Notes under the pieces: generated by a model | Told to the model about the DNA's origin: nothing | Databases searched by the model: none | The model's input: only the letters and a program-made list of their open reading frames with translations | Source: CBDDCQ01 sp965226285 | GTDB taxonomy: Bacteria; Bacteroidota; Bacteroidia; Flavobacteriales; Ichthyobacteriaceae | Length of the DNA stretch: 64,000 bases | NCBI GenBank assembly: GCA_965226285.1 | Contig: CBDDCQ010000005.1 | Coordinates: 806,001 to 870,000, forward strand | Reading direction: 5' to 3' | Program-made: the position numbers and the translations under genes | Shown here: positions 47,721-57,042 of the stretch, in pieces | Layout: each line of letters begins with the position of its first letter | Numbering within the stretch: the first letter of the stretch is position 1

Positions 47721-48536
47721 ATGAGTAATAAAGAACTACTAAAAGTAAGTAGATTAAAAAAAGAGTATTTTTCTTATGAAAATATTCTCTTATTTCATGG
47801 AGATGTTTTAAAGGATAGCTTGTTCAATGGTAATTTTATTGATTTAATTGTAACATCCCCTCCTTACAATGTTGGTATAGAATATAATTCTAACGATGAT
47901 AAGTTGAGTTATGAACAATATTTAGATTTTTCATATAAATGGATGAAAAATTGCTTTAATTGGAGTAATGAACAAGCCCGATTTTGTTTAAATATTCCTC
48001 TTGATAAAAATAAAGGAGGACATAAGCCCGTTGGGGCAGATTTAACAAAAGAAGCACAAAGAGCAGGATGGAAGTATAAAACAACCATTATTTGGAATGA
48101 AGGTAATATTTCAAGGAGAACAGCATGGGGTTCATGGAAATCAGCATCAGCACCAGTAGTAATTGCACCAGTAGAATTAATTGTTGTATTCTTCAAGGAA
48201 GAATGGAAAAAAACAAACGGAAGTAAAATTAATGATGTAACAGGAGATGAGTTTAAAACTTGGACTCAAGGGGTTTGGACTTTTAATGGAGAAAGTAAAA
48301 AAAGAGTTGGTCATCCAGCCCCTTTCCCAAAAGAACTTCCTTATAGGTGTATAAAATTATTTAGTTATCAACACGACCTAATTTTTGATCCTTTTGTTGG
48401 AAGTGGGACAACATTATTTGTAGCTCAAAATTTAGGAAGAAAGGCAATCGGTGTTGAATTAGATGAAGATTATTGCAAGTTGGCAAAAAATAGAATTATA
48501 AAAGAGACTCCATTATTAAACTTTTCTTTTAAATGA
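47721..48536 (+). CDS. DNA methyltransferase, beta class (N4-cytosine or N6-adenine)
   Basis: A 271-residue SAM-dependent DNA methyltransferase. The catalytic motif IV is TSPPYNVG at residues 45-52 and motif I is FDPFVGSGTT near residues 223-232, so catalytic motif precedes SAM motif: the beta arrangement. The SPPY form is seen in both N4-cytosine and N6-adenine enzymes, so the modified base is open. The stop overlaps the HNH gene by 4 bp (ATGA), giving a methyltransferase-endonuclease pair. Confidence 0.88.
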   Translation: MSNKELLKVSRLKKEYFSYENILLFHGDVLKDSLFNGNFIDLIVTSPPYNVGIEYNSNDDKLSYEQYLDFSYKWMKNCFNWSNEQARFCLNIPLDKNKGGHKPVGADLTKEAQRAGWKYKTTIIWNEGNISRRTAWGSWKSASAPVVIAPVELIVVFFKEEWKKTNGSKINDVTGDEFKTWTQGVWTFNGESKKRVGHPAPFPKELPYRCIKLFSYQHDLIFDPFVGSGTTLFVAQNLGRKAIGVELDEDYCKLAKNRIIKETPLLNFSFK

Positions 48537-49117
48537 AAAGGAAAATATCACAACTTGATTTATTAAAAGAATACTTTACTAACAACCCAAATAGAAATAT
48601 TGCTCACCCAGAGATAGTTGATTGGGCGACTGAGGAATATTTAAAGAGAACAGGAGAAGTATTCAGGGACCCGGATAGAGGTATTCGTTCTTTAGCCCAA
48701 AGAGGTTTTTTAATAAAAATTGCAAAAGGAGTATACAAATATGATCCAAATTACGTTCATAATCGAGAACTTGAAGATTTTTCCCAGCGACAAAAAAATG
48801 AGATTTTTAAAAGAGATGGGTATAAGTGTGTAATCTGTGGAAAAGGAAAAAAGCAAGGAGTAGAACTACATGTTGACCACATAAAACCTAAAGATTTAGG
48901 AGGAAAGGCTAGTATAAGTAACGGTCAAACACTCTGTGCAACACATAACTTTAGGAAGAAAAATTATAAACAAACTGAAACAGGGAAAAAGATGTTTATA
49001 AGGCTTTATGAAGCGGCAAAAGAAATTAATGATAATGAGACAATGAAATTCTGTATTCAAATATTAAAAGTATTTGAGGATAACGACATTAATGGTCATA
49101 TTGAATGGAAAAAATAA
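48533..49117 (+). CDS. HNH endonuclease, probable type II restriction enzyme
   Basis: A 194-residue protein with an N-terminal winged-helix-like region (about 1-75, including DPDRGIRSLAQRGFLIKIAK) and an HNH nuclease. In the nuclease, CVICG is near residue 99, ELHVDHIKPKDLGG near 112 and NGQTLCATHNFRKKN near 133, giving the catalytic His-Asn-His and half of a zinc site. The 4-bp overlap with the methyltransferase argues it is the cognate restriction enzyme. It looks intact. Recognition sequence unknown. Confidence 0.82.
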   Translation: MKRKISQLDLLKEYFTNNPNRNIAHPEIVDWATEEYLKRTGEVFRDPDRGIRSLAQRGFLIKIAKGVYKYDPNYVHNRELEDFSQRQKNEIFKRDGYKCVICGKGKKQGVELHVDHIKPKDLGGKASISNGQTLCATHNFRKKNYKQTETGKKMFIRLYEAAKEINDNETMKFCIQILKVFEDNDINGHIEWKK

Positions 49118-49371
49118 ACCTTTTTTCCTTTACTACTCCTTTGTTTTCTAGGGGACAGGAGCAGTTGCTTTTAACATTTTACCCTCAGAGAGCAGTATTG
49201 TGTGATAACAACCCACACATAATAACTTTTTATAAAGCTAATAGAGTCAGGAAAGATAACTGGTTCTATTGTCCGAGACTTTCTAATATAGAGAAGGAAG
49301 TAAACTACTCCACTTACTCATTAGTCCCAATGCAAATAGAATGTTTCAAACACATGGTTTTTCCATGTTAG
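49105..49371 (+). pseudogene. Fragment, possibly derived from a Dam-type methyltransferase
   Basis: An 88-codon frame overlapping the HNH gene end by 13 bp. Its first half includes LLLTFYPQRAVLCDNNPHII, resembling the region after motif I of Dam-type adenine methyltransferases (acidic residue in CDNNPHIITFY). The second half (RKDNWFYCPRLSNIEKEVNY) does not fit such an enzyme and may be from another gene. No catalytic DPPY motif follows. I regard it as recombined debris of the restriction-modification locus. Confidence 0.5.
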
Positions 49372-49407
49372 ATGAAATGTAGATATTACTAAATATAATA
49401 TTTTCAA

Positions 49408-49611
49408 AATACAAGCCTTGATGCAGCTAAGTGGATAGAAGAAAAAAACAAAGATTCTACACATGAAAGAATAGATGCTGATTTTGTAACTTTATGCTAA
49501 AATCCCCTCTTAGATTTAGATAATTTAAAGACCGTTAAAGGCATTTATTTTAACAAGAGTTGGTTTAAGAAGGAATTCATAAAGAAGAATCTAAAAAAAT
49601 TAGAAAGGTAA
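49408..49611 (+). pseudogene. Unrecognised gene remnant with internal stop
   Basis: This frame reads NTSLDAAKWIEEKNKDSTHE then RIDADFVTLC, a stop codon, and NPLLDLDNLKTVKGIYFNKS followed by a lysine-rich end at 49609-49611. The continuous protein-like composition on both sides of the stop indicates a decayed coding sequence. I do not recognise the family. It may be the tail of the preceding fragment. Confidence 0.45.
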
Positions 49612-49702
49612 GGATAACAAAAAAGAACTTTAATTAATTATCACTAAAATAAAATATACTTTTCGTTTCGAATTTTTGTACATTTCGTTCTATGGATTAT
49701 TC

Positions 49703-49710
49703 TATATTTG
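49703..49710 (+). promoter_or_regulatory. -7 promoter element of the sugar operon
   Basis: TATATTTG, 39 bp ahead of the kinase ATG. The nearest upstream TTTG (49676-49679) gives a 23-bp spacer, somewhat long. Confidence 0.5.
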
Positions 49711-49749
49711 TAACCTAAATATTACAACCTAATTTAAGTTAAAAGTGGT

Positions 49750-50838
49750 ATGACAGATTGTTTACAACAGATAAAAGTAATTTCTCCAGGTAGAGTATGT
49801 CTATTTGGAGATCATCAGGATTATTTGGGATTGCCTGTGATAGCCTGTGCCATAGATAGATATATTCGATTAACTGCTACAAAGAATAATAAAGATATTT
49901 TTTGTCTTGATTTAGTAGATTTGAACCAAACTCGAGAGATAGATATTCAAGATAAGTTTGAGCAATTAACTACAGGAGATCATTATGCTTCTGGTTTGAG
50001 GGTTTTAAGAAGGAGGGGTTGTATTCCTACAGTGGGGTACGATATTCATATTACGGGTAATATTCCTATCAATTCGGGTACATCTAGTTCTTCGGCAGTG
50101 TTATTGGCGTGGATCCGCTTTTTGATAGAGGCTTATGGTATTTCAGAGCCCCTTACTCCTGAACTTATAGCTTATATAGCCTATGAGGCAGAAGTACTAG
50201 AACACAAGAGTCCTGGGGGAATGATGGATCAATATACTATAGGAGTGGGTAATGTGGTGTATATCACTACAGATGACCCTTTTTCATTTGAAATAATAGG
50301 TACAAAGGTTCCGGGATTGATTACAGGAGTTTCAGGTGAAAAGAAAGATACTTTAGGACTATTAGCTCACTTAAAAAAAAATACCTTTTTAGCTATAAAA
50401 AAAGTGAGTAAAAAGTTTTTAGAATTTGATTTACAAAAGACAGAAGCAACTCAAATACATAAGTATATAGGGTGTTTATTGGAAGAAGAAAAACCTTATT
50501 TTGAGGCGGCTATCATAAACCATCATTGTACTAGATTGGCATTGAGAGCACTACAATGTAAAGAGATTGACTGGAAACAGGTAGGGGCATTGATGAATAA
50601 ACACCATAGAGTGTTAAAGGATATGCTTAAAATTACTATACCCAAGATAGATGCTATGATAGATGCAGCATTGCAAGCAGGAGCTTATGGTGCTAAAATA
50701 GTAGGCTCAGGTGGTGGTGGTAGCATTGTAGCAATTGCGCCAGAAGAGTTAGTAGATAAAATAAATAAAGCGATTATCAGTGTGGGTGCTGTGGATTCTT
50801 ATGCAGTAAGTGTATCCGATGGAGTAAAAACAATATAG
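49750..50838 (+). CDS. GHMP-family sugar kinase (galactokinase-like)
   Basis: A 362-residue GHMP kinase. The N-terminal signature PGRVCLFGDHQDYLGLPVIA near residue 12 resembles the galactokinase GRxNLIGEHTDY motif, the ATP loop INSGTSSSSAV is near residue 109, and the C-terminal AKIVGSGGGGSIVAI motif near 315. Its place before an SSS symporter and a NagB-PIG-L protein suggests a hexosamine or N-acetylhexosamine substrate rather than plain galactose, but that is inference. No galT or galE is present. Confidence 0.82.
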   Translation: MTDCLQQIKVISPGRVCLFGDHQDYLGLPVIACAIDRYIRLTATKNNKDIFCLDLVDLNQTREIDIQDKFEQLTTGDHYASGLRVLRRRGCIPTVGYDIHITGNIPINSGTSSSSAVLLAWIRFLIEAYGISEPLTPELIAYIAYEAEVLEHKSPGGMMDQYTIGVGNVVYITTDDPFSFEIIGTKVPGLITGVSGEKKDTLGLLAHLKKNTFLAIKKVSKKFLEFDLQKTEATQIHKYIGCLLEEEKPYFEAAIINHHCTRLALRALQCKEIDWKQVGALMNKHHRVLKDMLKITIPKIDAMIDAALQAGAYGAKIVGSGGGGSIVAIAPEELVDKINKAIISVGAVDSYAVSVSDGVKTI

Positions 50839-50865
50839 AAAGTAATTTTATAAAAAAATAAGTTT

Positions 50866-52677
50866 ATGATATCATTAAGTACATTAGATTATACATTTAT
50901 AACCCTGTTTTTTATTACGACTTTAATTATAGGAATTGTGGTATCTAAAAAATCGGGAGAAAGTTCATCAGAATATTTTTTGTCGGGTAGGAATATGCCT
51001 TGGTGGATCTTGGGCATATCTATGGTAGCTACTACATTTTCTACTGATACACCCAATTTAGTTACAGATATAGTTCGTAATAATGGCGTTGCTGGTAATT
51101 GGATTTGGTGGGCATTTTTGATTACAGGGCTTTTAACGGTTTTTGTATATGCTAAGTTATGGCGTAAATCGGGAGTAAATACTGATATGGAGTTCTACGA
51201 GTTGCGTTATGGAGGAAAACCTGCTAAGTTTTTAAGAAGTTTTCGCTCAATTTATTTGGGAGTGATATTTAACTTATTGGCAATGGCTGCAATATCTTTG
51301 GCAGCCATCAAGATAGGAGGAATAATGTTAGGTTTAGAAGGATGGCAGACGCTATTATTAGCAGGTTTAGTAACTGTTGTATTTTCTGCGATGGGAGGAT
51401 TTAAGGGAGTGATCTATACAGATTTTTTGTTGTTTCTCGTGGCGATGGTAGGAGCTATTGGAGCGGCGTATTATTTGGTAAATATCCCCGAGGTAGGAGG
51501 ATTAGATAAACTATTAAATAATGAGAATGTAGTCTCTAAACTCTCTATATTGCCAGATTTTAGCGATACGGAGATGTTTATTACTCTTTTGATTATCCCT
51601 ATTGCTGTGCAATGGTGGAGTTCTTGGTATCCAGGAGCAGAGCCAGGAGGTGGAGGGTATATAGCACAACGAATGTTAGCGGCTAAAGATGAAAATCACG
51701 CTATAGGAGCTACTTTCTTTTTTAATATTATGCACTATGCACTGCGTCCTTGGCCATGGGTTTTGGTGGCTTTAGCTTCTCTGGTGGTATATCCTGATAT
51801 AAGAAGTATTTCAGAGGCTTTTCCCAATGTAGCAGCAGATAAATTAGGACACGATTTGGCGTACTCTGCTATGCTTACCAAGTTGCCAAGTGGACTTTTA
51901 GGTATTGTATTGGCCTCACTTATGGCGGCCTATATGAGTACTATTTCTACTCACTTGAACTGGGGTGCATCTTATATAGTGAATGATTTTTATAAGCAAT
52001 CTATAAACTCTAATGCTACAGAAAAGGAATTGGTAAATGTAGGTAGAACCTCTACAGTTATATTGATGATATTGAGTTCTTTGATAGCTTTGCAACTTAG
52101 TGATGCCTTGCAATTATTTGATTTGGTTTTAATGTTTGGAGCAGGAACGGGGTTAATTTTTATTTTGCGTTGGTTTTGGTGGCGCATCAATGCTTGGAGT
52201 GAGATTGCAGCTATGTTTACATCAGGTATTATTTCTATATCGTTTAAATTTACACCTTTAGGAGATTGTTTATTTGGTGCAGAAGGCTTATTGGCAGGGT
52301 ATTTAAAGTTTCCAGTAGTGGTGGTACTTACAAGTATAGTGTGGTTACTAGCTACATTTTTGACTAAGCCAGAAGACGATAAGGTGCTTTATGATTTTTA
52401 TAGGAAAATTCAGCCTGGAGGTGCCGGATGGAAAAAAGTATTAAAAAAGGCTGCTCAAAAGGGTGAGAATCTTCATACAGAAAAAGGAAATTGGAGTGTG
52501 CCTTCAGGTATATTGGCGACACTTCTGGGATTAGTAATGATTTATGCGGTAATGTTTGCCACGGGTAATTTTATTTATGGTAAGTATGGTTTAGGTTTGT
52601 TTTTGTCTATATTGGCAGTAGTTACAGGTTTTCTGCTGACTAAAGTTTGGAAGAAAATCAAGGCAAATATTTTATAA
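50866..52677 (+). CDS. Sodium:solute symporter (SSS family), sugar type
   Basis: A 603-residue inner-membrane protein with about 14 hydrophobic segments. It has the family features: FITTLIIGIVVSKKSGESSS, FLSGRNMPWWILGISMVATT with TFSTDTP, and the sodium-site region ASLMAAYMSTISTHLNWGAS near residue 350. It belongs to the SGLT-like branch that carries sugars or sialic-acid-type compounds. It sits 27 bp after the kinase and 22 bp before the deaminase, so it probably imports the substrate of this operon. Confidence 0.88.
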   Translation: MISLSTLDYTFITLFFITTLIIGIVVSKKSGESSSEYFLSGRNMPWWILGISMVATTFSTDTPNLVTDIVRNNGVAGNWIWWAFLITGLLTVFVYAKLWRKSGVNTDMEFYELRYGGKPAKFLRSFRSIYLGVIFNLLAMAAISLAAIKIGGIMLGLEGWQTLLLAGLVTVVFSAMGGFKGVIYTDFLLFLVAMVGAIGAAYYLVNIPEVGGLDKLLNNENVVSKLSILPDFSDTEMFITLLIIPIAVQWWSSWYPGAEPGGGGYIAQRMLAAKDENHAIGATFFFNIMHYALRPWPWVLVALASLVVYPDIRSISEAFPNVAADKLGHDLAYSAMLTKLPSGLLGIVLASLMAAYMSTISTHLNWGASYIVNDFYKQSINSNATEKELVNVGRTSTVILMILSSLIALQLSDALQLFDLVLMFGAGTGLIFILRWFWWRINAWSEIAAMFTSGIISISFKFTPLGDCLFGAEGLLAGYLKFPVVVVLTSIVWLLATFLTKPEDDKVLYDFYRKIQPGGAGWKKVLKKAAQKGENLHTEKGNWSVPSGILATLLGLVMIYAVMFATGNFIYGKYGLGLFLSILAVVTGFLLTKVWKKIKANIL

Positions 52678-52699
52678 AATTTAATATTCTAAAAAAGAT

Positions 52700-54631
52700 A
52701 TGTTAAAAAGTAATATTGATAAAGCTACAGGGTTCGAAAAAAGACTTGAAAAAATAGATACAGTTATTTTTGAAAATCAAGATACGGCATCTAAGGTAAT
52801 TGCTAAGGAGATAGGAGAGTTAATCAAGCAGAAGCAAGAAAAAAATCAAATGTGCATATTAGGATTAGCTACGGGTGCTACACCTAAAAATTTATATGCT
52901 GAATTGGTGAGGTTACATAGGCAAGGCTTGAGTTTTAAGAATGTAATTTCATTTAATTTAGATGAATATTACCCTGTGAAACCTGATTCTAGCAAGAGTT
53001 ATGTATATTTTATGAAGAAGCACCTATTTGACCATGTTGATATTTTGAAAAGTAATTACCATATACCAGATGGCACCTTGAATAAGGATAGAATATTAGA
53101 TTATTGTGCAGAGTACGAGAAGAAAATAGAGGATGCGGGAGGAATTGATTTGCAAATATTGGGAATAGGAGGCAATGGACATATAGGCTTTAATGAATCG
53201 GGTTCTTTGCGTAATTCAGATACTAGATTGGTAGCACTGGATTACAGTACCAGAAGGGCTGCTTCTTCAGATTTTGGAGGGCTAAAGAATACGCCCAGAA
53301 CGGCTATTACTATGGGTATAAAGCAAATTATGAAGGCAAAGAGAATTATACTTATGGCTTGGAGCCAAGGAAAATCTAGTATTATTTCTAAAGCAGTGGA
53401 GGGTAATTTAACGTCTCAAGTGCCAGCATCTTATTTGCAAGAACACAAGAATGCAACTATAATAGTTGATAAAGCAGCAGCGATTCAACTTACAAGAGTC
53501 AAGCAACCATGGCTTATAGAAAAAATTATCTGGACAGATAAGCTTATTAAAAAAGCTGTTGTAGAGTTAGCATTAAAGTTGAAAAAATCCGTTTTGGCTC
53601 TTACAGATGCAGATTATATAGAAAATGGTATGAGCGACCTTATCGTTTCAAAAGGACCTGCTTATGATACTAATATCAAAGTGTTTAATGCTTTGCAAAA
53701 TACTATTACAGGATGGCCCGGAGGTAAACCTGGCATAGAGAATCCTAAACACCCTGAAAGGGGATTTCCCAAAAGAAAGAGAGTACTTATCTTTTCACCG
53801 CACCCCGATGATGATATTATTTCTATGGGAGGTACTTTTATAAGGTTACAGAATCAAAGACACGATGTACATGTAGCTTATCAAACTTCCGGAAATATTG
53901 CTGTAGCAGATGCTGAAGCCATAAGGTTTATGAGGTTTGTAGTGGATTATAATCAGCACTTTGGAGTAGATAATACAGAAGCAAGAAAAATATACGCTAA
54001 TGCAGAGAACTTTTTGAATATTAAGGAGAATGGAGGAGTTGATTCCGAGGAATTAAGGGCTGTGAAAGGTATTATGCGTAAAGGTGAAGCCATAGCTACA
54101 GCTAATTATGTGGGTTTAGATGATAGGCATATCCATTTTATGAATTTGCCATTTTATGAGACGGGAACTATAGAAAAGAGACCTTTGGGACAGGAAGATA
54201 TTCAGATTACAATGGATTTAATATCACAGATTCAACCTCATCAAATTTATGTGGCAGGTGATTTGGCAGACCCACACGGTACGCATAAGGTTTGTTTAAA
54301 TATAGTATTTAAGGCATGTAAAGAGCTCAAGGAACAAAAGCAGAAGTTTATGGAGGATTGCTGGGTATGGATGTACAGGGGGGCTTGGCATGAGTGGGCT
54401 ATAGACGAGATAGAGATGGCAATACCTATGAGTCCAGAGCAAGTACTTGAAAAGAGGTATGGAATATTTAAGCACCAGTCACAAAAAGATGGTGTATTAT
54501 TTCAAGGTTCAGATACTAGAGAATTTTGGCAAAGGGCAGAAGATAGAAATGCTGAAACGGCAAATTTATACCGTAAATTAGGATTAGCCAGTTATGCTGC
54601 TATGGAAGCCTTTGTAAAGTGGGACTTCTAA
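52700..54631 (+). CDS. nagB: Glucosamine-6-phosphate deaminase fused to a PIG-L deacetylase-like domain
   Basis: A 643-residue two-domain protein. Residues 1-270 are NagB (GLATGATPKNLYAELVRLH; SFNLDEYYPVKPDS; GIGGNGHIGFNESG), converting glucosamine-6-phosphate to fructose-6-phosphate and ammonia. Residues 370-640 are a PIG-L/LmbE-type domain with zinc-binding PHPDDDIISMGGT near 370 and GDLADPHGTHKVC near 530, as in N-acetylglucosaminyl deacetylases. The same fusion occurs in other Bacteroidota. The deacetylase half could act on a GlcNAc-containing substrate upstream of the deaminase. Confidence 0.92.
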   Translation: MLKSNIDKATGFEKRLEKIDTVIFENQDTASKVIAKEIGELIKQKQEKNQMCILGLATGATPKNLYAELVRLHRQGLSFKNVISFNLDEYYPVKPDSSKSYVYFMKKHLFDHVDILKSNYHIPDGTLNKDRILDYCAEYEKKIEDAGGIDLQILGIGGNGHIGFNESGSLRNSDTRLVALDYSTRRAASSDFGGLKNTPRTAITMGIKQIMKAKRIILMAWSQGKSSIISKAVEGNLTSQVPASYLQEHKNATIIVDKAAAIQLTRVKQPWLIEKIIWTDKLIKKAVVELALKLKKSVLALTDADYIENGMSDLIVSKGPAYDTNIKVFNALQNTITGWPGGKPGIENPKHPERGFPKRKRVLIFSPHPDDDIISMGGTFIRLQNQRHDVHVAYQTSGNIAVADAEAIRFMRFVVDYNQHFGVDNTEARKIYANAENFLNIKENGGVDSEELRAVKGIMRKGEAIATANYVGLDDRHIHFMNLPFYETGTIEKRPLGQEDIQITMDLISQIQPHQIYVAGDLADPHGTHKVCLNIVFKACKELKEQKQKFMEDCWVWMYRGAWHEWAIDEIEMAIPMSPEQVLEKRYGIFKHQSQKDGVLFQGSDTREFWQRAEDRNAETANLYRKLGLASYAAMEAFVKWDF

Positions 54632-55039
54632 GTTATATCAAATTCAAGCTAACTTTAGATTTGAGCATACAAGCCTCCTTGTTCCCCATTTTGAAGATTA
54701 AAAAAAATGAGGGTATCCTATAATTAAAAGAACAGTATAATGTATGCTTGCAAAAAATATAATTCTTTTTTACGCTGCTATGGGACAATATAAAAATGAT
54801 AGTTTTTGATCCACCCTTTTTCAATAAATTGGAATTTCAAGAATACTTTTATTTATCAATGTGAATTTGCTGTAAACACCTATTTTTAAAAGGCATTTTA
54901 AATATTTGAAAAAAGTAAAAATTAATTATATTTGCACTTCTAAATTTTTATAAAAAATGCTTGGCTTTTTGTTAAACACTCTTAAAAATACTTTTAATAG
55001 TAATCACAAAATAGAAATTATCTAAATTACAATTAGTAT
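54632..55039. other. Intergenic region between nagB and leuD
   Basis: About 400 bp of AT-rich DNA without a supported coding frame. Apart from the leuD promoter near its end, I found no RNA gene or strong terminator and no trace of leuC. Confidence 0.5.
54905..54934 (+). promoter_or_regulatory. Two-box Bacteroidota promoter ahead of leuDB
   Basis: TTTG at 54905-54908, an 18-bp spacer, then TATATTTG at 54927-54934. This matches the consensus well. The leuD ATG is at 55040, leaving a leader of about 100 nt long enough for regulation, though I see no clear attenuator. Confidence 0.65.
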
Positions 55040-55642
55040 ATGAAAAAATTTACAACTTTAATTTCTGCAGGCATACCGTTACCTATAGAAAACATAGATA
55101 CAGACCAAATTATACCTGCACGATTTTTAAAAGCTACTTCTCGAGAAGGTTTTGGAGATAATTTATTTAGAGATTGGAGGTTTGACAAAGATGGTAATAT
55201 CAAAGAAGACTTTCCTTTAAATGAACCAAAATACAAAGGGAATAGTATATTAGTTGCAGGCAAAAACTTTGGTTGTGGTTCCTCTAGAGAACATGCTGCA
55301 TGGGCAATTCACGACTATGGATTCAAGGTAGTAATCAGTAGTTTTTTTGCAGATATTTTCAAAAATAATGCTCTTAATAATGGCGTACTTCCCTTACAAG
55401 TATCTGATATATTTTTAAATGAAATATTTGAGCAAATCAAATCAAACCCAAATACAGAATTAAAAGTGAATTTAGAAAAACAAACCATTACTATTTTATC
55501 TATTCGTAAAAATGAAAAATTTGAAATTAATTCTTATAAAAAAAACTGTCTACAAAATGGCTATGATGACATAGATTTTCTATTGAACATCAAAGACAAA
55601 ATAAAAGATTATCACTCAAAAAGACCTCATTATCTAAATTAA
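55040..55642 (+). CDS. leuD: 3-isopropylmalate dehydratase small subunit
   Basis: A 200-residue swivel-domain subunit of isopropylmalate isomerase (leucine synthesis). Signature segments are NIDTDQIIPARFLKATSREG near residue 19, GKNFGCGSSREHAAWAI near residue 75 and VVISSFFADIFKNNALNNG. It needs the iron-sulfur LeuC subunit, which is not in this window. It has its own promoter and is followed by leuB after 7 bp. Confidence 0.95.
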   Translation: MKKFTTLISAGIPLPIENIDTDQIIPARFLKATSREGFGDNLFRDWRFDKDGNIKEDFPLNEPKYKGNSILVAGKNFGCGSSREHAAWAIHDYGFKVVISSFFADIFKNNALNNGVLPLQVSDIFLNEIFEQIKSNPNTELKVNLEKQTITILSIRKNEKFEINSYKKNCLQNGYDDIDFLLNIKDKIKDYHSKRPHYLN

Positions 55643-55649
55643 ATAAACT

Positions 55650-56720
55650 ATGGAATATAAAATTGTACTATTAGCCGGAGATGGGATAGGTCCTGAAATC
55701 ATACATGAAGGAAAAAAGGTAATGCAAGCCATTGCTCATAAGTTTCAGCACATATTCCATTTTGAAAATGGACTGGTAGGTGCTATTGCTATTGACCAAA
55801 CAGGAAATCCATATCCAGATGAAACACACAAACTTTGTATGAATGCCGATGCCATTTTATTTGGTGCTATTGGATCCCCTAAATACGATAATGATCCCAG
55901 GGCTAAAGTAAGACCTGAACAGGGATTATTGGCTATGAGAAAAAAATTAGGGCTATATGCCAATGTAAGACCTGTAACTACCTTTAAGTCTCTAATAGAG
56001 AAATCTCCGCTCAAAATACATTTGGTAGATGGAGCTGACTTTATAATAGTAAGAGAACTTACTGGTGGAATTTACTTTGGACAACCTAGAGGAAGAAGTG
56101 AGAATGGAGAAATAGCCTTTGATAGTTGTGTATATTCCAAAGAGGAAATTAAGCGAATATGTACACTTGCTTTTCAATATGCAGGTAACAGAAAAAAGAA
56201 ACTCACCATAGTAGATAAAGCCAATGTATTGGCTACCTCCAGACTTTGGAGAGAAGTAGCGCAACAAATGGAGAAAGAGTATCCTGAAATTACTACAGAA
56301 TATATGTTTGTAGATAATGCCTCTATGAAACTCATACAGAACCCAAAAGCCTTTGATGTAATAGTTACAGAGAATATGTTTGGAGATATTCTTACTGATG
56401 AAGCTAGTGTAATTACGGGTTCACTAGGTCTTTTACCTTCCGCTTCTGTAGGGGTACATACCTCGGTATTTGAACCCATACACGGGTCATACCCACAAGC
56501 CACAGGTAAAAACATAGCAAATCCTATTGCTACTATACTATCTACTGCTATGTTATTAGATGCCCTTAAACTCAATGTTGAAGCCAATGTAGTAAGAACT
56601 GCTGTAGAAGCATCTTTAGAGGCTAGTTTTGTAACAGAAGATTTAGATAAAATCAACCCAAAAACAACTAGCGAAGTAGGAGATTGGATCTATAATTATA
56701 TACAAGACATTAAACTCTAA
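55650..56720 (+). CDS. leuB: 3-isopropylmalate dehydrogenase
   Basis: NAD-dependent oxidative decarboxylation of 3-isopropylmalate. The 356-residue protein starts with VLLAGDGIGPEIIHEGKKV, carries the substrate arginines in KVRPEQGLLAMRKKLGLYAN and RELTGGIYFGQPRG, and the metal-site signature NMFGDILTDEASVITGSLGL. It forms leuDB; leuA, which often lies between these in related genomes, is absent. The gene is convergent with gatC with a 10-bp gap. Confidence 0.95.
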   Translation: MEYKIVLLAGDGIGPEIIHEGKKVMQAIAHKFQHIFHFENGLVGAIAIDQTGNPYPDETHKLCMNADAILFGAIGSPKYDNDPRAKVRPEQGLLAMRKKLGLYANVRPVTTFKSLIEKSPLKIHLVDGADFIIVRELTGGIYFGQPRGRSENGEIAFDSCVYSKEEIKRICTLAFQYAGNRKKKLTIVDKANVLATSRLWREVAQQMEKEYPEITTEYMFVDNASMKLIQNPKAFDVIVTENMFGDILTDEASVITGSLGLLPSASVGVHTSVFEPIHGSYPQATGKNIANPIATILSTAMLLDALKLNVEANVVRTAVEASLEASFVTEDLDKINPKTTSEVGDWIYNYIQDIKL

Positions 56721-56730
56721 AACAATTTTC

Positions 56731-57021
56731 TTATTTTTTAAGCACTTTAGGAATCTTGATATAATCAGAATCTTTCACTGGTACATTTTTAAGAGCTTCC
56801 TCTTGAGATATGGTCTCTATCACCTTGTCGTCTCTTAATATATCCCTTTGTTGATTCATATATATTAAAGGTTCTATCCCTGTAGTATCTAATTCATTCA
56901 ATTTATTTACAAACTCTATCATCTTGCCTAAATCATCTATTATCTTCAATTTTTCCTCATCATTAAATTCCAATTTAGCTAAATTGGATAATTTATCTAT
57001 AGTTTTTTCTGTTATCTTCAT
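56731..57021 (-). CDS. gatC: Asp/Glu-tRNA amidotransferase subunit C
   Basis: A 96-residue subunit stabilising the GatCAB complex that converts Glu-tRNA(Gln) or Asp-tRNA(Asn) to the amidated forms. It has the standard pattern: N-terminal TIDKLSNLAKLEFNDEEKLK, central FVNKLNELDTTGIEPLIYM and LRDD.V. near residue 75. gatA and gatB are not nearby, as is common. Lies 21 bp after the acyltransferase gene. Confidence 0.9.
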   Translation of the reverse strand: MKITEKTIDKLSNLAKLEFNDEEKLKIIDDLGKMIEFVNKLNELDTTGIEPLIYMNQQRDILRDDKVIETISQEEALKNVPVKDSDYIKIPKVLKK

Positions 57022-57042
57022 AAATTTATAATTGATTTATTA

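Noticed and set aside
56174..56656. 160-codon open frame antisense to leuB
   Set aside because: Lies wholly inside leuB with no protein-like domains; leuB is unambiguous.
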